64,000 nt of DNA from Heterohyrax brucei (taxonomy: Eukaryota > Chordata > Mammalia > Hyracoidea > Procaviidae). Location: the NCBI GenBank assembly GCA_028571685.1, contig CM053143.1, forward strand, positions 158,032,329 through 158,096,328, written 5' to 3'. Under the pieces are notes generated by a model. The model had not been told where the DNA came from, ran no database searches, and saw only the letters and a program-made list of their open reading frames with translations. Of the stretch, positions 31,972 to 43,285 are shown piece by piece. Positions within the stretch are counted from its first letter, which is position 1. Each line of letters starts with the position of its first letter. The translations under genes and the position numbers were made by a program.

Positions 31972-32992
31972 CGACAAAATAACAAATACTGTACGAGACC
32001 TCTACGATAAGAATTTAAAAACAGACTCATGCATAGAAGAAAAGACTCTGATGGCTGCAAGGGTGGAGAAGGAAGGAGGGTGAGGGGCAGAGGGTTTAGA
32101 TTAGATAGTCGATAGAAATTCGTTTGGATGAAATCTGTGACAGCACACATTAGAAAGAAAATCAATATTAACTGGTCTTCAACATGACGTCATTACTCCT
32201 CCCATCATAACTCAATATAGAAAGGACAGAATAGTTGGGGCGGGGTGCTGGGCATCATGCTGTCAGAGGACATCGAGGCCAAATTGGCACAAGTAGTGTT
32301 TTGGTAGGAGAGCCTTCAGCACCCCACATTGGTGAGCGGTGTCTGGGGCCTTAAAAGCTGCCAAGCTGCCGTCTGAGGGTACAGCAAATGGCCCCAATGC
32401 AGCAGGAACAGATGATCACCAAGAACCAAAATAACATGAGGATAAGAGAATCGAGAAGACAGACAGACCCACATGAGTGAGGGGCTATGTGGACTTGTGA
32501 CCAGAGGAACCAGATGGTGCCTGGCCACCATCAGTGATATCCATGATGGGGCTCACAAAGTTCAGTATCACTGGTAACACAAGAATAAAGAGGGGTACAC
32601 CGTGAGATCTCCACTAAAAGACCACATTGATGGTCCAGGGGCCTCTGAGTTCCCCTGGAAGCATAGTCCCTGGCCCTGACACTGCCCTGTCCATAAATCA
32701 TAATGGAGGTCAACTCTTTAGACAGGAATGAATTGGACTCGGCAACATTGAGTGACCATATCATGTGTGCACTTTATGGTTTTATGCATCTGTAGGATGT
32801 CGTCCTGCTGACCTCTTACTGGAGCATGGGAGTGGGTGGAGAGGATGGGATAAATTGCTGGGAGGATAAGACATGCATGGAGCAGAGATGAAGAGTTTGC
32901 TGTCACTGGCAAGGAGAGCAGTGGGAGCTACAATAGGTGGGCATGAAAACTTATATATGAATGTACATTTCCACTCAATCATAATAAAAAAA
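31972..32992 (+). other. L1 3'UTR
   Basis: About 1 kb of 3'UTR, recognisable by comparison with 52886-53893. The shared series includes 'acagcacacattagaaa', 'gggccttaaaagctgccaag', 'accaaaataacatgaggata', 'gcactttatggttttatgca' and 'actggagcatgggagtgg'. The ORFs on the minus strand in this region are spurious. The end is A-rich with an AATAAA-like signal. Confidence 0.8.
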
Positions 32993-33120
32993 TAACTATA
33001 CTTATTAAATTGCTTCTGTAAGTTCTTTAAATTTAACAAAAAAGAAAAAAAGGTAAATTGTTCTCTTACTTTAAAACAAAGGTGAAAATGTAAGCGGGAA
33101 GGAAAACTAGATTAATGGAA

Positions 33121-33290
33121 ATAGACCAACCAGTACAGAAAAATGATAATGTTCATGCATTGTGAAAAATATAATTAATGTCACTGAACTCCTTGTGTAG
33201 AAATTGTTAAATGTGAACCTAAACTCCTGTGCAAACCTTTAATGAAAACCAAATGAAGTGCTATTAAAAAAAAGAAAATAAATGTCTCTC
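33121..33290 (+). repeat. 3' fragment of the unclassified retrotransposed repeat
   Basis: 'ttaatgtcactgaactcctt' and 'gtagaaattgttaaatgtga' followed by an A-rich 'attaaaaaaaagaaaataaa' resemble the end of the repeat at 51.5-52.2 kb. Confidence 0.45.
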
Positions 33291-33394
33291 AACCTGTGGA
33301 TATTTAATATACAAAATATGTATTTGTTGAACCGCTCAAAATTGGCTAAATTTTAACCCATTGCCTTCAGCTAATTCTTTTCCTTGTGTTATCT

Positions 33395-34905
33395 TTTTTA
33401 ATTTTAGTTTTTGATTAATTACGGTAAAAGAATAAAATTTCTAATATGTATCAATTATCTCACCTATGATAAATCCTCAGCCCCCCCCCATCTAACCATG
33501 TAGCCAACATATTCATTTCCTTCTATGGATAGTTCTCTTGTTAAGTCCTTATAATGGGGGTATCACAGAAAATTTGTCCTTTTGACACTGATTGATTTCA
33601 CTCAGCATGAGCTCTTCCTAATGAGATCACGTTATATTTTCTAAAATCGTCATTTTTTTTTTTATCATAGCATAGTGCTCCATTAAGTATATGTACCATA
33701 GTCTGCTTAGCAATCAATCTGTTGATGGGAATTGGGGTTGATTTCAGCTGTTTGGTATTGTGGACTGTGCTGCAACAAGCATTCATGTACATGTGTCTGT
33801 TTGTGTGACAAGTTTTGTTTCTGAGGGTTAAATTCCAAGCAGTGAAATTACAGGATCAAATCGTATATCTATTTCCAGCTTTATGAGGAACTGTCAGATT
33901 GTTTTCCAAAGAGGTTGTACCATTTTGCAATCCCATCAATAGTGAAGGAGAGTTCCAGTTCCTCCACAGCCTCTCCAGCATTTGTTGTTTTGTGTTTTTT
34001 GGATCATGGCCAACCTTGTTGGGGCAAGATGTTATCTCATTGTAGTTTTGATTTGAATTTCTTTAATAGCTAATGATCTTGAGCAGTTCCGCATGCGTCT
34101 TTTGGCTACCTGGATATCCTCTTTAGAGGAGTATCTATCTCCTTCGTCCATCTCTCAATTGGATTATTTATCCTTTTCTTCTTGATATTTTGTAATACCT
34201 TATAGATTATGGAGATCAGATGTCAGTCTTACATGAAGTTGTCAAATATTTTCTCTCATTCTGTAGGTAGTCTTTTAACTCTTTTAATGAACTCTTTGGA
34301 TGAGCAGAAGTGTTTGATTTGTAGTAGTTTCCATTTGTCTATTTTCTGTTCTGTTGATTGTGTTTTGTTTGTCAGATTTTAAAGTCTGTCTACATTGTAT
34401 ATTAAAACTTCCATTGTTGATTCTGTTTTATCTTGGATGAGCTTTATCCCTTTAGACTCTATATTTAGGTCTTTTATCCATTTTGAGTTGGTTTTTGTTT
34501 AAGGTGTGAGTTACGTGTCTTGTTTCAGTTTTTTGTAGATGGATATCGAATTTTGCCAACACCATTTGTGACAGAGATCTTTCTTACCCCAGTTTAAAAT
34601 CTTGAGGCCTTTGTCAAATATCAACTGTTCGTAGGAGGTTGCTGGCATCTCTGGGGTGTCAATTCTGTCCCACTGGTATATATGTCTCTTTTTGTACCAG
34701 TACCAGGCTGTTTTGTGTGCTGTGACAGTGTAATATGTTCTAAAGTCAGGTAGTGGGAGGCCACCCAGTGTGTTCTTCTTCGGTAGTGCTTTACTTATCT
34801 GAGGTTTCTTCACTTTCTAAACAAAGTTGATGATTTGTTTCTCCATCTCATTAAAAAATGTCTCTGGAATTTATATTGGGATTTCATTATATAAGCATAT
34901 TGCTT
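33395..34905 (-). mobile_element. L1 3' segment of an internally inverted copy
   Basis: On the minus strand this covers L1 ORF2 from after the RT core to an old-type 3'UTR. Plus-strand landmarks are 'ccaaagaggttgtaccattt', 'cctccacagcctctccagca', 'ttggggcaagatgttatctc', 'tatccattttgagttggttt', 'tgttcgtaggaggttgctgg' and 'tttctccatctcattaaaaa'. A C-terminal frame is readable at 34511-34813. Its 5' limit adjoins, in intact L1s, the point where the plus-strand segment at 35031-36077 ends, so the two form one twin-primed insertion. Confidence 0.85.
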
Positions 34906-35030
34906 ATATACCAGTTATATAAGTATATACCAATTATATAAGCAGATTGTATACCAATATAAGTATATATAGATTTCTTATATACTTATACAAGTATATA
35001 TCAATTACATAAGTAGATTGATTATATACT
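34906..35030. repeat. AT-rich minisatellite at the inversion junction
   Basis: Repeats of 'tatataagtatatac' and 'ccaattatataag.agatt' units with variation, sitting exactly between the two oppositely oriented L1 segments. It seems to have grown from the L1 stretch around 'aagcaatttatttatataat'. Confidence 0.7.
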
Positions 35031-36077
35031 AACCAAAAAAGTCCTGGCCCAGATAGCTTCACTGGAGAATTCTACCAAACTTTTATAGAACAGTTAACTC
35101 TGATACTATTGAGGCTATTTCATGCCGTAGAAAAGGATGGAATACTCCCAAAATAATTCTATGAAGCTAGATACCAAAGCCAGGGAAAGATCCCACAAAA
35201 AAAAAAAAAAAAGAAAATTACAGACCAATATCACTCATGAACCTAGATGCAAAAATCTTCAACAAAATTCTAGCCAATAGAACTCAACAGCATATAAAAA
35301 AGAAATCATTCATCATGATCAAGCTGGTTTCATTCCAGGTATGCAAGCCTGGTTCAACACCTGAGAAACAATTAATGTAATCAAGCACATTAATAGCACA
35401 AAAGATAACAATCACCTTATTTTGTCAATTGATGCAGAAAAGGCATTTTACAAAATTCAACGCTGATTAATGCTTAAAACTCTCAGAAAAATAGGAATAG
35501 AGGGGAAATTCCTCAGTGCAATCAGTAGCATCTACACGAATCCAACTGCCTTCATTGTCCTGAATGGTGGAAGACTGAAAGAATTCTCTTCCAGAACAGG
35601 AACTAGACAAGGATGCCCACTCTCACCATTTCTATTCAACATTATGTTAGAAGTTCTAGCCAGAGCAGCTAGACAAGACAAAGAAATAAAGGGCATCCAT
35701 ATCAGCAGCGAAGAAGTAAAAATCTCCCTCTTTGCAGATGATATGACTGTTTATAAGAGAATCCAAAAGAATCCATAAGTAAATTATTGAAATTAATAGA
35801 AGAGTTTAGCAAGGTAATGGGATACAAGATAAACATAACTAAATCAGTAGGATTCCTTTTTACCATCAGTGAGATTATTAAAGAAGAAATCACTAAATCA
35901 ATTCCATTTACTACAGCCCCCAAGAAGATAAAATACCTAAGAATAATTCTTACTAGAGAAATAAGAGTTCTTTACAAAGCGAACTACAAGACCTTACTAC
36001 AAGAAACTAAGAGAGACTTACATAAATGAAGTAATCTACTCTGCTCATGGATAGGAAGACTCAACATTATGAAAATT
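35031..36077 (+). mobile_element. inverted 5' segment of the same L1 (RT core)
   Basis: It encodes the RT domain: 35470-35778 reads '[18 protein letters not shown]', '[19 protein letters not shown]' and '[12 protein letters not shown]' (FADD). Upstream are 'acagaccaatatcactcatg' and 'aagctggtttcattccaggt'. The catalytic motif A reads '[11 protein letters not shown]' (FD to FY). An A run at 35199-35214 breaks the frame. It ends 'ggaagactcaacattatgaa', just before the point where the minus-strand segment begins. Confidence 0.85.
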
Positions 36078-36085
36078 TGTTATCT

Positions 36086-36420
36086 CCTTTGACAATTGCA
36101 CTTCTGTTTACTCACCAAAAGATGTTATCTATTTATTCATAGTCTGATTCTCAAATTACAACAAACTCTTAGATTTTCAGAAATACTTAGCACATAGAAT
36201 TTATAAAGAGTATTATACGTCTTATTATCCATGATAGTAGTAGTAGTTGGTATACAGTAATTGCTGAATGTATTAAACCTAATACTTGCTTCTATTTATG
36301 TGATAAGCAATAAATGATGAGAAAAAGGAAACTTACAGTACACATTGCAAAATTTGCCTTATTTATTACTTAAATTTTATCAGTCAGTACTGTTGAAAGA
36401 ACAAACTCACAAGGATATCC
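36086..36420. other. no recognisable feature
   Basis: AT-rich sequence of about 330 bases after the inverted L1. No assignment. Confidence 0.45.
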
Positions 36421-36634
36421 ACAAACTAAAAACTAAACCCATTGTTTTCAAGTGGATGCCAACTCATAAGGACCATATAAAAAAACAAAACCAAACCCAC
36501 TGCCATCAAATCAGTTCCAACTCATGGCGACCACATAAGGCATAGTAGAACTGCTCCATAGAGCTCCAGGAGCAACTGACAATGCGGACCTTTTAATTAG
36601 CCAATGTAACACTTAACCACTACAGCACCAGGAC
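36421..36634 (-). mobile_element. two adjacent AfroSINE-like SINE pieces, reverse
   Basis: A short tail piece (36421-36480, 'acccattgttttcaagtgga', 'tgccaactcataagga') is followed by a second nearly complete copy (36481-36634) with 'cccactgccatcaaatcagt', 'agtagaactgctccatagag' and head 'acttaaccactacagcacca'. One SINE may have inserted into the tail of another. Confidence 0.75.
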
Positions 36635-36904
36635 TTCAAGAATAATCTTATAACTTGATAATTTGTGCAAACAGTACTTGCACCCAAATGGTATTACCAA
36701 AAGAGGGCATTACTGTGAGCCTGAGAAAAGAGATGAAAACCACTTTATAATAGGTATCTAAATTTCCAACTTCTTGATTCCTAGTTTCCTGAGAGGACAA
36801 AGTATGAATTCAAGTTTTAATTTTACTTCCTTCCTTACTTTACTTTTAGTTTTATTTTTTCTCTTCCTGCTTGTTCTTTTCATATTCCTTATATATTGCA
36901 TAAT

Positions 36905-36985
36905 AAAATTAACATTTGTACATTTACTGCATGTCAGTTACTGTACTAAGCACTTTGTGTACGTTGTCTTACACTTCTTTCAAAG
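36905..36985 (+). mobile_element. MIR-like ancient SINE remnant
   Basis: 'aacatttgtacatttactgc', 'atgtcagttactgtactaag' and 'cactttgtgtacgttgtctt' follow the MIR core pattern. The call is by pattern only. Confidence 0.5.
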
Positions 36986-37535
36986 TAAGTCATATGGCTC
37001 CAAATTCATGCTCTGAAATGTCACACAATGCAATCTTTTATAACAAAGATATCCATTTTTTACTATATTCTATCACCATGAGGGAAGCATAAATAAAGTC
37101 AGCTATCAAAAAGACCCACTGCACGTCTGTTGCTTTGTCCTATTGTGGTCACTTGCTTGTTGTTGTGATACTGGAAGCTTTACCACTGATATTTTGGACA
37201 CCTGAAGGGTCACCTTTGGTGGACAGATTTCAGCAGAGCTTCCAGACTAAGACATAGCAGGAAGAAGGACAAGTTAATTCTGAAAAAAATGGACAGTGAA
37301 AACCTTATTATGGCAGCAAAGTATTGTCTTATACGGTACCAGGAGATGAGCCACTTAGGTTGGAAAGCACTCAAGACATGACTAAAAAGGGCTGCCTCTT
37401 CAAAGTAGAGTTGAAATCAATGGTATGACTGGAGTAAGGCTTTCAGAACCTACATGGGGCACAACTCAAAATGAAAAGAGTGAGCTGTAAATATCCATTA
37501 ATAATCAGAACATGGAATGTATGAAGTATGAATCT

Positions 37536-37568
37536 AGCCAGCCAGCCAAGTGCTGTCAAGTCAGATCC
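37536..37568 (-). mobile_element. 33-base SINE tail insertion with target duplication
   Basis: The RTE sequence is interrupted by 'caagtgctgtcaagtcagat' and a few flanking bases, which is the extreme tail of the SINE in reverse. 'atgaatct' occurs on both sides (37528-37535 and 37569-37576), while related RTE copies have it once. This is an insertion truncated almost to nothing. Confidence 0.65.
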
Positions 37569-38881
37569 ATGAATCTGGGAAAGGTAGAAGTCATCAAAAA
37601 TGAAATGGACCCTATAAAGGTCAATATCCTAGGCATCATGAGCTGAGGTAGGCTGGCACTGGCTATGTTCAATCAGAAAATAATATGCTGTGTGATGCTG
37701 GGAATAACAAAATGAAAAGGAATGATGTTGCATTCATCATCAAAAAGAACATTTCAAGATCTATCCTAAGTAGAGCACTGTGAGTGATAACATCTGAAGA
37801 CCTACGGGAAAGATCAGTTAATATGACTATTATTCAGATTTATGTATCAACTACTAAGGACAAAGATGAAGACACTGAATATTTTTATCAACTTCAGCAG
37901 TCTGAAATCAATCAAGCATACAGTTAGGATGTGTTTAGAATTACTGGTGATTAGAATGCAAAAGTTGGAAAAAATAAGAATTGGTAGTGGAAAAATATGT
38001 TCTCAATGATAGAAACTGTTAGAGATAGCATGACAAAGTTTGCCACACCAGTGAGTTATTACTTACAATTACATTTTTCAACAGCATAAATGGTGACTAC
38101 ACATGTGGACCTCACTGTATGGACTACACATGAACAAAATCAGCTGCAGTTGTGAAAAGAGAAGATAGAAAAAACCCAATAAAATCAATCAGAACAAGGC
38201 CAGGGGCCCACTGCAGAACAAACCATCCATTGCTCATGTGCAAGTAAGAGCTGAAGCTGAAGAAAATTAAAGCAAGTCAATGACAGCCGAAGTATGAACT
38301 TTATATAACCTGCTTGAATTTAGAGACCATCTCAAGAAGAAATTTGATGCAATAACGTTAATGGCTAAAGACTAGATGAATTCTGAGATGACATTAAAGA
38401 TGTCGTAAGTGAAGAAACCAACAGGTCAATAAAAAGACAGGAAATAAACAAACACAAAAATTGATGTCAAATGAAACCCTGAAGCTTGGTGTTCAACGTA
38501 GAGTAGCTGAAGTGAATGAAAGAAATAATAATATAAAAGAGTTCAACAGAGGATTACAAAGAGGAGCTTTAGAACACAAAATATAATATTGTAATGAAAT
38601 GTGCAATGATCTAGAGTTAGAAAAGCAAAACAGAATAACATGCTTGGGGTTTTGAAAGCTGAAAGAACTGAAGAAAAAATTCAAGCCACTAGTTGTAATT
38701 TTGAAAGATTCTTTGGGCAACATATTGAACGACAGAGGAAGCATCAAAAGCAAGTTGAAGAAATATACATAGTCACTGTGCCAAAAAAATTGGTTGATGT
38801 TCAACCATTATACAGGTAGCATACTACTGATGATAGTGAAGAAAGAAATTAGCTACACTGAAAGCATTGGTAAAATACAAG

Positions 38882-39036
38882 AAAAGACCAAAACTGAATC
38901 TACTGTCGTTGAGTCGATTCCAACTCAAGTGACGTTATAGAACAGAGTAGAGCTGTACCATAGTTTCCAAGGAGCACCTGGTGGATTAGAACTGCCAACC
39001 TTCTGATTAGCAGCCATAACACTTAACCACTATGAA
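38882..39036 (-). mobile_element. AfroSINE-like SINE nested in RTE, with target duplication
   Basis: Reverse copy with 'gttgagtcgattccaactca', 'gtttccaaggagcacctggt', 'ggattagaactgccaacctt' and 'cataacacttaaccactat'. The flanks 'taaaatacaag' (38871-38881) and 'taaaacacaag' (39037-39047) match at 10 of 11 positions. It is younger than the host RTE. Confidence 0.9.
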
Positions 39037-39984
39037 TAAAACACAAGGCTCCAGGAATTGAATGAATACCAACTGAAATGTTTCCACAAACAGAGGCAGA
39101 GCTGGAGATTTTCAGCCACCCAAGCTAACAAATTTGGAAGACAGCTACCTGGAAAACCAACTGTAAGAACTTGATGTTTCTAGGCATTCCAAAGAAAGAT
39201 GATCCATCAGAATGCAGAGATTATTGAAAAATATCGTTAATATCACACACAAGTAAAATTTTGCTAATAACCATTCACAAGTGGTTGCAGCCATATATGA
39301 ACAAGAAATTACCAAAAAAATGAAGCTGCATGTAGGACTAATATATCCTGGCTGAAAGCAGAGAATATCAGAAAGGTGTTTTATTGTCTGTGAAAAAGAA
39401 TTTATCTGTGTAGATCATAAAAAATTACAGATAACACCATGAAGAGAGGAAATTCCATAGCACTTTATTGTGCTCACTGTACATAGATCAACGGACAGTT
39501 GTTTAAATAGAACAATGTGACATTGCATACTTAAAAATCAAGAAATGTGTGTGTTTCAGAGTTGTACCCTTTTACCATATTTATTCAATACGTTTGATGA
39601 GAAAGTAATCTGAGACTGGACTATGTGAAGAAGAATAGTGTGTCAGGATTAGAGAAAGAATCATTAAGAATTTGCAATAATAACAAAAAATGCTTATTCA
39701 AAATGAAGAGTACTTAAAACTCTTACTGATGAAGATCAAAGACTATCTTTTGGTTTGCACTTCAATGTAAAGAAAACAAAAAATCTCACAACTAGATCAA
39801 TAAACAGCACCATGATAAATGGAGAAAAGATTGACATTGTGAAATATTTGGTTTTACTTGGATCCGAAGTCAACATTCATGAAGCAGTAGTCATAAAACC
39901 AAATGATGCATTCCATTGGACAAATCTGCTTTAAAAGACCTCTTGGAAGTGTTAAAACACAAAGACATTATTTCAAGAACTTAT

Positions 39985-40156
39985 ATTCTGCTGTATAGAG
40001 TTGCTGTGAGCTGGAATGGGTTCAGTGGCAGGGGTTTTCTGGGAACCTTGATAGCCTAATAGTTAGCAGCTAAGCCACTCCTTGAAAACTCTACAGGGAA
40101 GTTCTACTCTGTCCTATAGGGTCACTGTGAGTTGGAATTAACACAACAGCAATGTC
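39985..40156 (+). mobile_element. two AfroSINE-like SINE pieces nested in RTE
   Basis: A tail fragment (39985-40035, 'agttgctgtgagctggaatg' and 'ggttcagtggcag') is followed by a second forward copy (40036-40156) with 'tagttagcagctaagccact', 'gaagttctactctgtcctat' and 'agggtcactgtgagttggaa'. They separate two neighbouring blocks of the RTE C-terminal region. Confidence 0.75.
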
Positions 40157-40727
40157 TTAAGGTCTACCAGAACCAAGCCACGATATTTTCAATTGTATTA
40201 GGTGCATGCAAAAGCTGGGCAACAGATAAGGGAAACTAGAAAACTGATGTCTTCGAATTATGGTGTTGGCGAAGAATATGGAACATACCATGGACTGTCA
40301 GAAGAATGAACAAGTCTTTCTGGAAAGAATGCAGCCAGAGGGCTCCTTAAAACCAAGGATGATGAGATTACATCTGATGTACTTCAGACATTTATCAGAA
40401 GGAACCAGACACTGGAGAGAGACATACGTAATACAGTAGAGGGTCAGTGAAAAAGAAGAAGACCTTCCTTCCACAAGATGGACTAACACAGTGGCCACAA
40501 CAACAGATTCAACCATAAAAATTATTGTGAGGATGGTGTAGGAAAAGACAGTATTTCCTTCTCTGTTGTACATAGGATCCTATGGGCCAGAAATGACCTG
40601 AGAGCAGCTAAGATCAACTGCACTACAAAAACTTTTTTGTTAATAAAATGGTATTTTCTCACAGGCATAGTCAAAGTAGGTGTTATCTATCTGCAAATTT
40701 TAATCTTACAGCTCTGTATCTGGATAC

Positions 40728-40882
40728 CCTGCTGATATAGTCATTAAGTGCCATGAATGCTAGCTAAAAGGTTGGCAGTTCAAATCACCAGGAACTCCGA
40801 AGAAACTATAGGGACGTTCTACTCTTCCTGTAAGGTTGCTATGAGCTGGAATCGACTTGATCCCCGTAGGTTTGGTTTTGAG
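40728..40882 (+). mobile_element. AfroSINE-like SINE
   Basis: Forward copy with a degraded head ('agtcattaagtgccatgaat'), 'aaaggttggcagttcaaatc', 'gacgttctactcttcctgta' and tail 'gctatgagctggaatcgact'. Confidence 0.82.
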
Positions 40883-41001
40883 ATAGCCTTATATTTGAAA
40901 AGAAAAAAAAAAAAAATGGACTTACACTTTGGCCAACTTGTGCATTTTCATACTACATTGTCCAATATAATATTTATTCATTGCTTATTGTATTTGGCAA
41001 T

Positions 41002-41467
41002 TGTTTTAGTCAGCTAGGGCTGCTCTAACAGAAATACCACAGAGTGGATGTCTTTAACAAAGGAAGGTTTCTTCTTACACAGTCCAGTAGGTTGCAAGTC
41101 CATATTCAGGGTGTTCACTCCAGGGAAAGGCTTTCCCCTTGTTGGCTCTGGAGGAAAGTCCAGTATTGCATCAGTCTTTGTCCATGGAGCATCTTGGCAC
41201 AGGAACCTCAGGTCTGAAGGATGTGCTCTTCTCCCAGTACTGTTTTCTTGATGGTAACAAGGTTCCCAATTCTCCTTGTTTCTCTTTCCTTTTCTCTCTT
41301 GCAGGCTGAAAGGATTAAGGGTGGGGCAAGCCATACTCCAGGGAAACTCGCCTACAGCAGAGCAGGAAAGTAATACTATGCAGGAATTTACAGCCCCACC
41401 CTAACCTTTTAACATACAGTTTACTGAAACCACACATTTTTGGGGGGACACAATTTAATCCATGACA
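41002..41467 (-). mobile_element. solo MaLR-like LTR, reverse, with 5-bp target duplication
   Basis: A complete LTR of 466 bases. On the plus strand it begins 'tgttttagtcagctag' and ends 'ggggggacacaatttaatcc' plus 'atgaca', so the reverse starts TGTCATG and ends in CA. It is flanked by 'gcaat' at 40997-41001 and 41468-41472. A 5-base duplication fits ERVL-MaLR integration. No internal sequence remains, so it is a solo LTR formed by LTR-LTR recombination. The ORFs on both strands inside it are not genes. Confidence 0.9.
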
Positions 41468-41472
41468 GCAAT

Positions 41473-41590
41473 TATTAAACAACTTGTATTAATCAGGCAC
41501 TGTACTAGATACCATGAATATAAAATAAACATGATGTGATTGCTTTCTTTAGAGAGGGAGAAACATAAAGAAATTAATCAAATGTCATAG
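41473..41590 (+). mobile_element. MIR/L2-like ancient remnant
   Basis: 'aatcaggcactgtactagat', 'accatgaatataaaataaac' and 'ttagagagggagaaacataa' resemble the common MIR/L2-type 'aggcactgttctaggc' series. The call is weak. Confidence 0.35.
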
Positions 41591-42397
41591 TCCTAGCTGT
41601 GGTCCAGTGAACAATATAATGATCTCTGAAGGAGAAATTATAGTCAATGAGTAAAAATGGAAAATGGTATTTCGTAGTTCACGTGATTATATCATTCTTT
41701 ATATAAATTTTGGAATGAGGTCCAATATCTTCAGAAGCCAAAAATCCAGGGAACAGATTCTTGCTGAATGCTCACTTTACACAAAGTAAAAGAATATTAT
41801 GGGGGAAAAAGGAACACAGTTCTTGCTCGTGTATAATACACATGAAGAAAAATTGAACGTGTACTGAATTAAGAACACAAAAACTATTAAATTTCAAGCG
41901 AGATAAAATCATATGCAAATGACAAAATGCAGAAGGTAAAGATATTCAGAATGGGATAAAATTTATCGAGCAGTATCTGACAGAGAGTAGGCTTGTTTAG
42001 AAATGGAATTGAATTGTATACATTTCAGAGGAGGCAAGAAGTCTACAAGAAAGAGAAAATGGAATGGAGGAGAGTTCTGAGGTAGAAATTTAGGGTGTTT
42101 GTTATTGAGCTAGAATACATTCTGCACACTGCTGGGAATAAGAAACCAATTTTCTCACAGCTACGTGTAACTTATCAAAATATTATATCAAATAATTGTG
42201 TGTCTCAGATTTATCGAATAGGGGATTATTACCTTACAGCTTTATTGTTTTCTCACTTCTACCTTTGATAATGAATTACTGAATCTTCTTTCTCAGAACT
42301 TTGCAATATCTCAGGTAAGTATTTTTGTATCCATTATCAATTTCATTATTACGGTGTTTTTGAAATGTCTTGAAGGTTTTGATTTCCCTTGATTGCT
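41591..42397. other. 800 bases with no recognisable feature
   Basis: AT-rich sequence. No open frames or repeats were recognised. Confidence 0.45.
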
Positions 42398-42516
42398 TGG
42401 ATCTCTGGTGGTGCAGTGGTTAAGAGCTATGACTGCTAACCAAACAGTCAGCAGTTTGAAAACAACAACAGCCCTTGGAAATTCCATGAAGCAATTGTGC
42501 TCTGTCCTTTAGGGTC
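42398..42516 (+). mobile_element. AfroSINE-like SINE, 3'-shortened
   Basis: 'ctctggtggtgcagtggtta', 'gactgctaaccaaacagtca' and 'caattgtgctctgtccttta' are present; the shared tail motif is lost after 'gggtcatt'. Confidence 0.78.
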
Positions 42517-43129
42517 ATTCTTCTCCACTGATGCTGTCCTTGCTATCAATTCATTTCTTTGTAACCCACAGGTCATCATCTCCCATGATTCCAGATTAAT
42601 CCCTGACTATTTAATCTTACTGATCTTCAATTCAGTGATTCCATTACACCTTTGTACTCTCAGATAGTTTATATCCTATTTCCCTCCTTTCTCATGTCAA
42701 GATTATAGTCAATCACTCTAACAGGGGCTTCAGTAGTACAAAGTGATTATTACTAGTATTTCTCTCAGTTATACTTTTCCACTATTCTGAACTTCTATAA
42801 TTTCAACCAAGGCAAAATTCTGGATTCAAAGGGATAAATTTCCCAAAGAGAAGTGGAACAATACACTGACAAAGAAAGCAATGCACGTGCATTTATCCCT
42901 ACAAAAATCAGCAAGTCTGTTTCCCATAAAAATATCAGTACATAAGAGGATAAACAGTATTTACTTGCTTATATCTAGTGTGCAATTATAGTCTCTAATT
43001 TTGGACTTTCCTTGGGTTTAATGTGCGTGTTTTCTCTCTGAAGTGTAAGAATTTGGACTCTCATGTAATGAAATAACATATCTATCAATACTTATTGCTG
43101 CCTAATTTCTGCAGTTTTCAAGAGTGCTA
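42517..43129. other. no recognisable feature
   Basis: About 610 bases without an assignable repeat or coding frame. Confidence 0.45.
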
Positions 43130-43285
43130 GAGAGCTCATGGGGCACGGTCATTAAGTATGCTGTTGTCCAAAAAATTAGCACTTCGTTCAAGTCCACCAG
43201 CCATTCCTTTGAAATCCTATGATGCAATTTTACAGTTTTATTAGGTCACTGAGTCAGAATCAACTCAATGGTAGTGAGTTTTTAT
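43130..43285 (+). mobile_element. AfroSINE-like SINE, diverged
   Basis: 'catggggcacggtcattaag' (head), 'cttcgttcaagtccaccagc' (B-box area), 'tttgaaatcctatgatgcaa' and 'aggtcactgagtcagaatca', then 'actcaatggtagtg' at the tail. Confidence 0.75.

Larger units (their letters stand above)
30171..32992 (+). mobile_element. second L1 segment: RT core to 3' end
   Basis: It starts at the RT motif-B region ('agacaaggatgcccaatctc') and runs through the rest of ORF2 into a 3'UTR of about 1 kb. The junction with the previous L1 shares 'agacaagg'. ORF2 ends near 31971. The UTR carries 'tcttaaaagctgccaagctg'-like, 'ctggccaccatcagtgatat', 'ggatgtcgtcctgctgacct' and 'tggagcagaga' blocks, also found at 52.9-53.9 kb, and ends in 'ataataaaaaaataac'. 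It is either a 5'-truncated insertion or the 3' half of the same L1 after a duplication. Confidence 0.82.
37490..40560 (+). pseudogene. RTE/BovB endonuclease-reverse transcriptase pseudogene
   Basis: The reading frame of the element is recoverable only in pieces. Endonuclease-like blocks lie at 37490-38110 and RT blocks around 38760-39640 ('ttattgtctgtgaaaaagaa', 'gtgtagatcataaaaaatta' equal the motif A neighbourhood). The C-terminal part from 39720 ('cttactgatgaagatcaaag', 'aaaagattgacattgtgaaa') ends in '..tggtgttggcgaagaat', 'ccatggactgtcagaagaat' and 'ccacaagatggactaacaca'. In a live element the protein nicks the target and copies its own RNA and that of the SINEs sharing its tail. Confidence 0.8.
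37130..40610 (+). mobile_element. nearly full-length RTE/BovB LINE with nested SINEs
   Basis: The longest RTE copy here. It runs from a 5' region ('ggtggacagatttcagcaga') through an endonuclease region (about 37490-38110: 'gaacatggaatgtatgaagt', 'aatcctaggcatcatgagct', 'tactggtgattagaatgcaa'), a linker (38200-38760), the RT region (about 38760-39640) and the C-terminal region to the 3' end near 40605. RTE elements encode one protein with an AP-like endonuclease and an RT. No long frame survives; stops and indels are everywhere. SINEs lie at 37536, 38882 and about 39985-40156. Confidence 0.85.

Noticed and set aside
24932..32992. A functional full-length L1
   Set aside because: ORF2 lacks its ATG, has a deletion in the endonuclease and several frameshifts, and the element contains a partial direct duplication.
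41014..41334. 106-codon minus-strand frame with fairly high GC
   Set aside because: It is contained in a solo LTR with exact target duplications.
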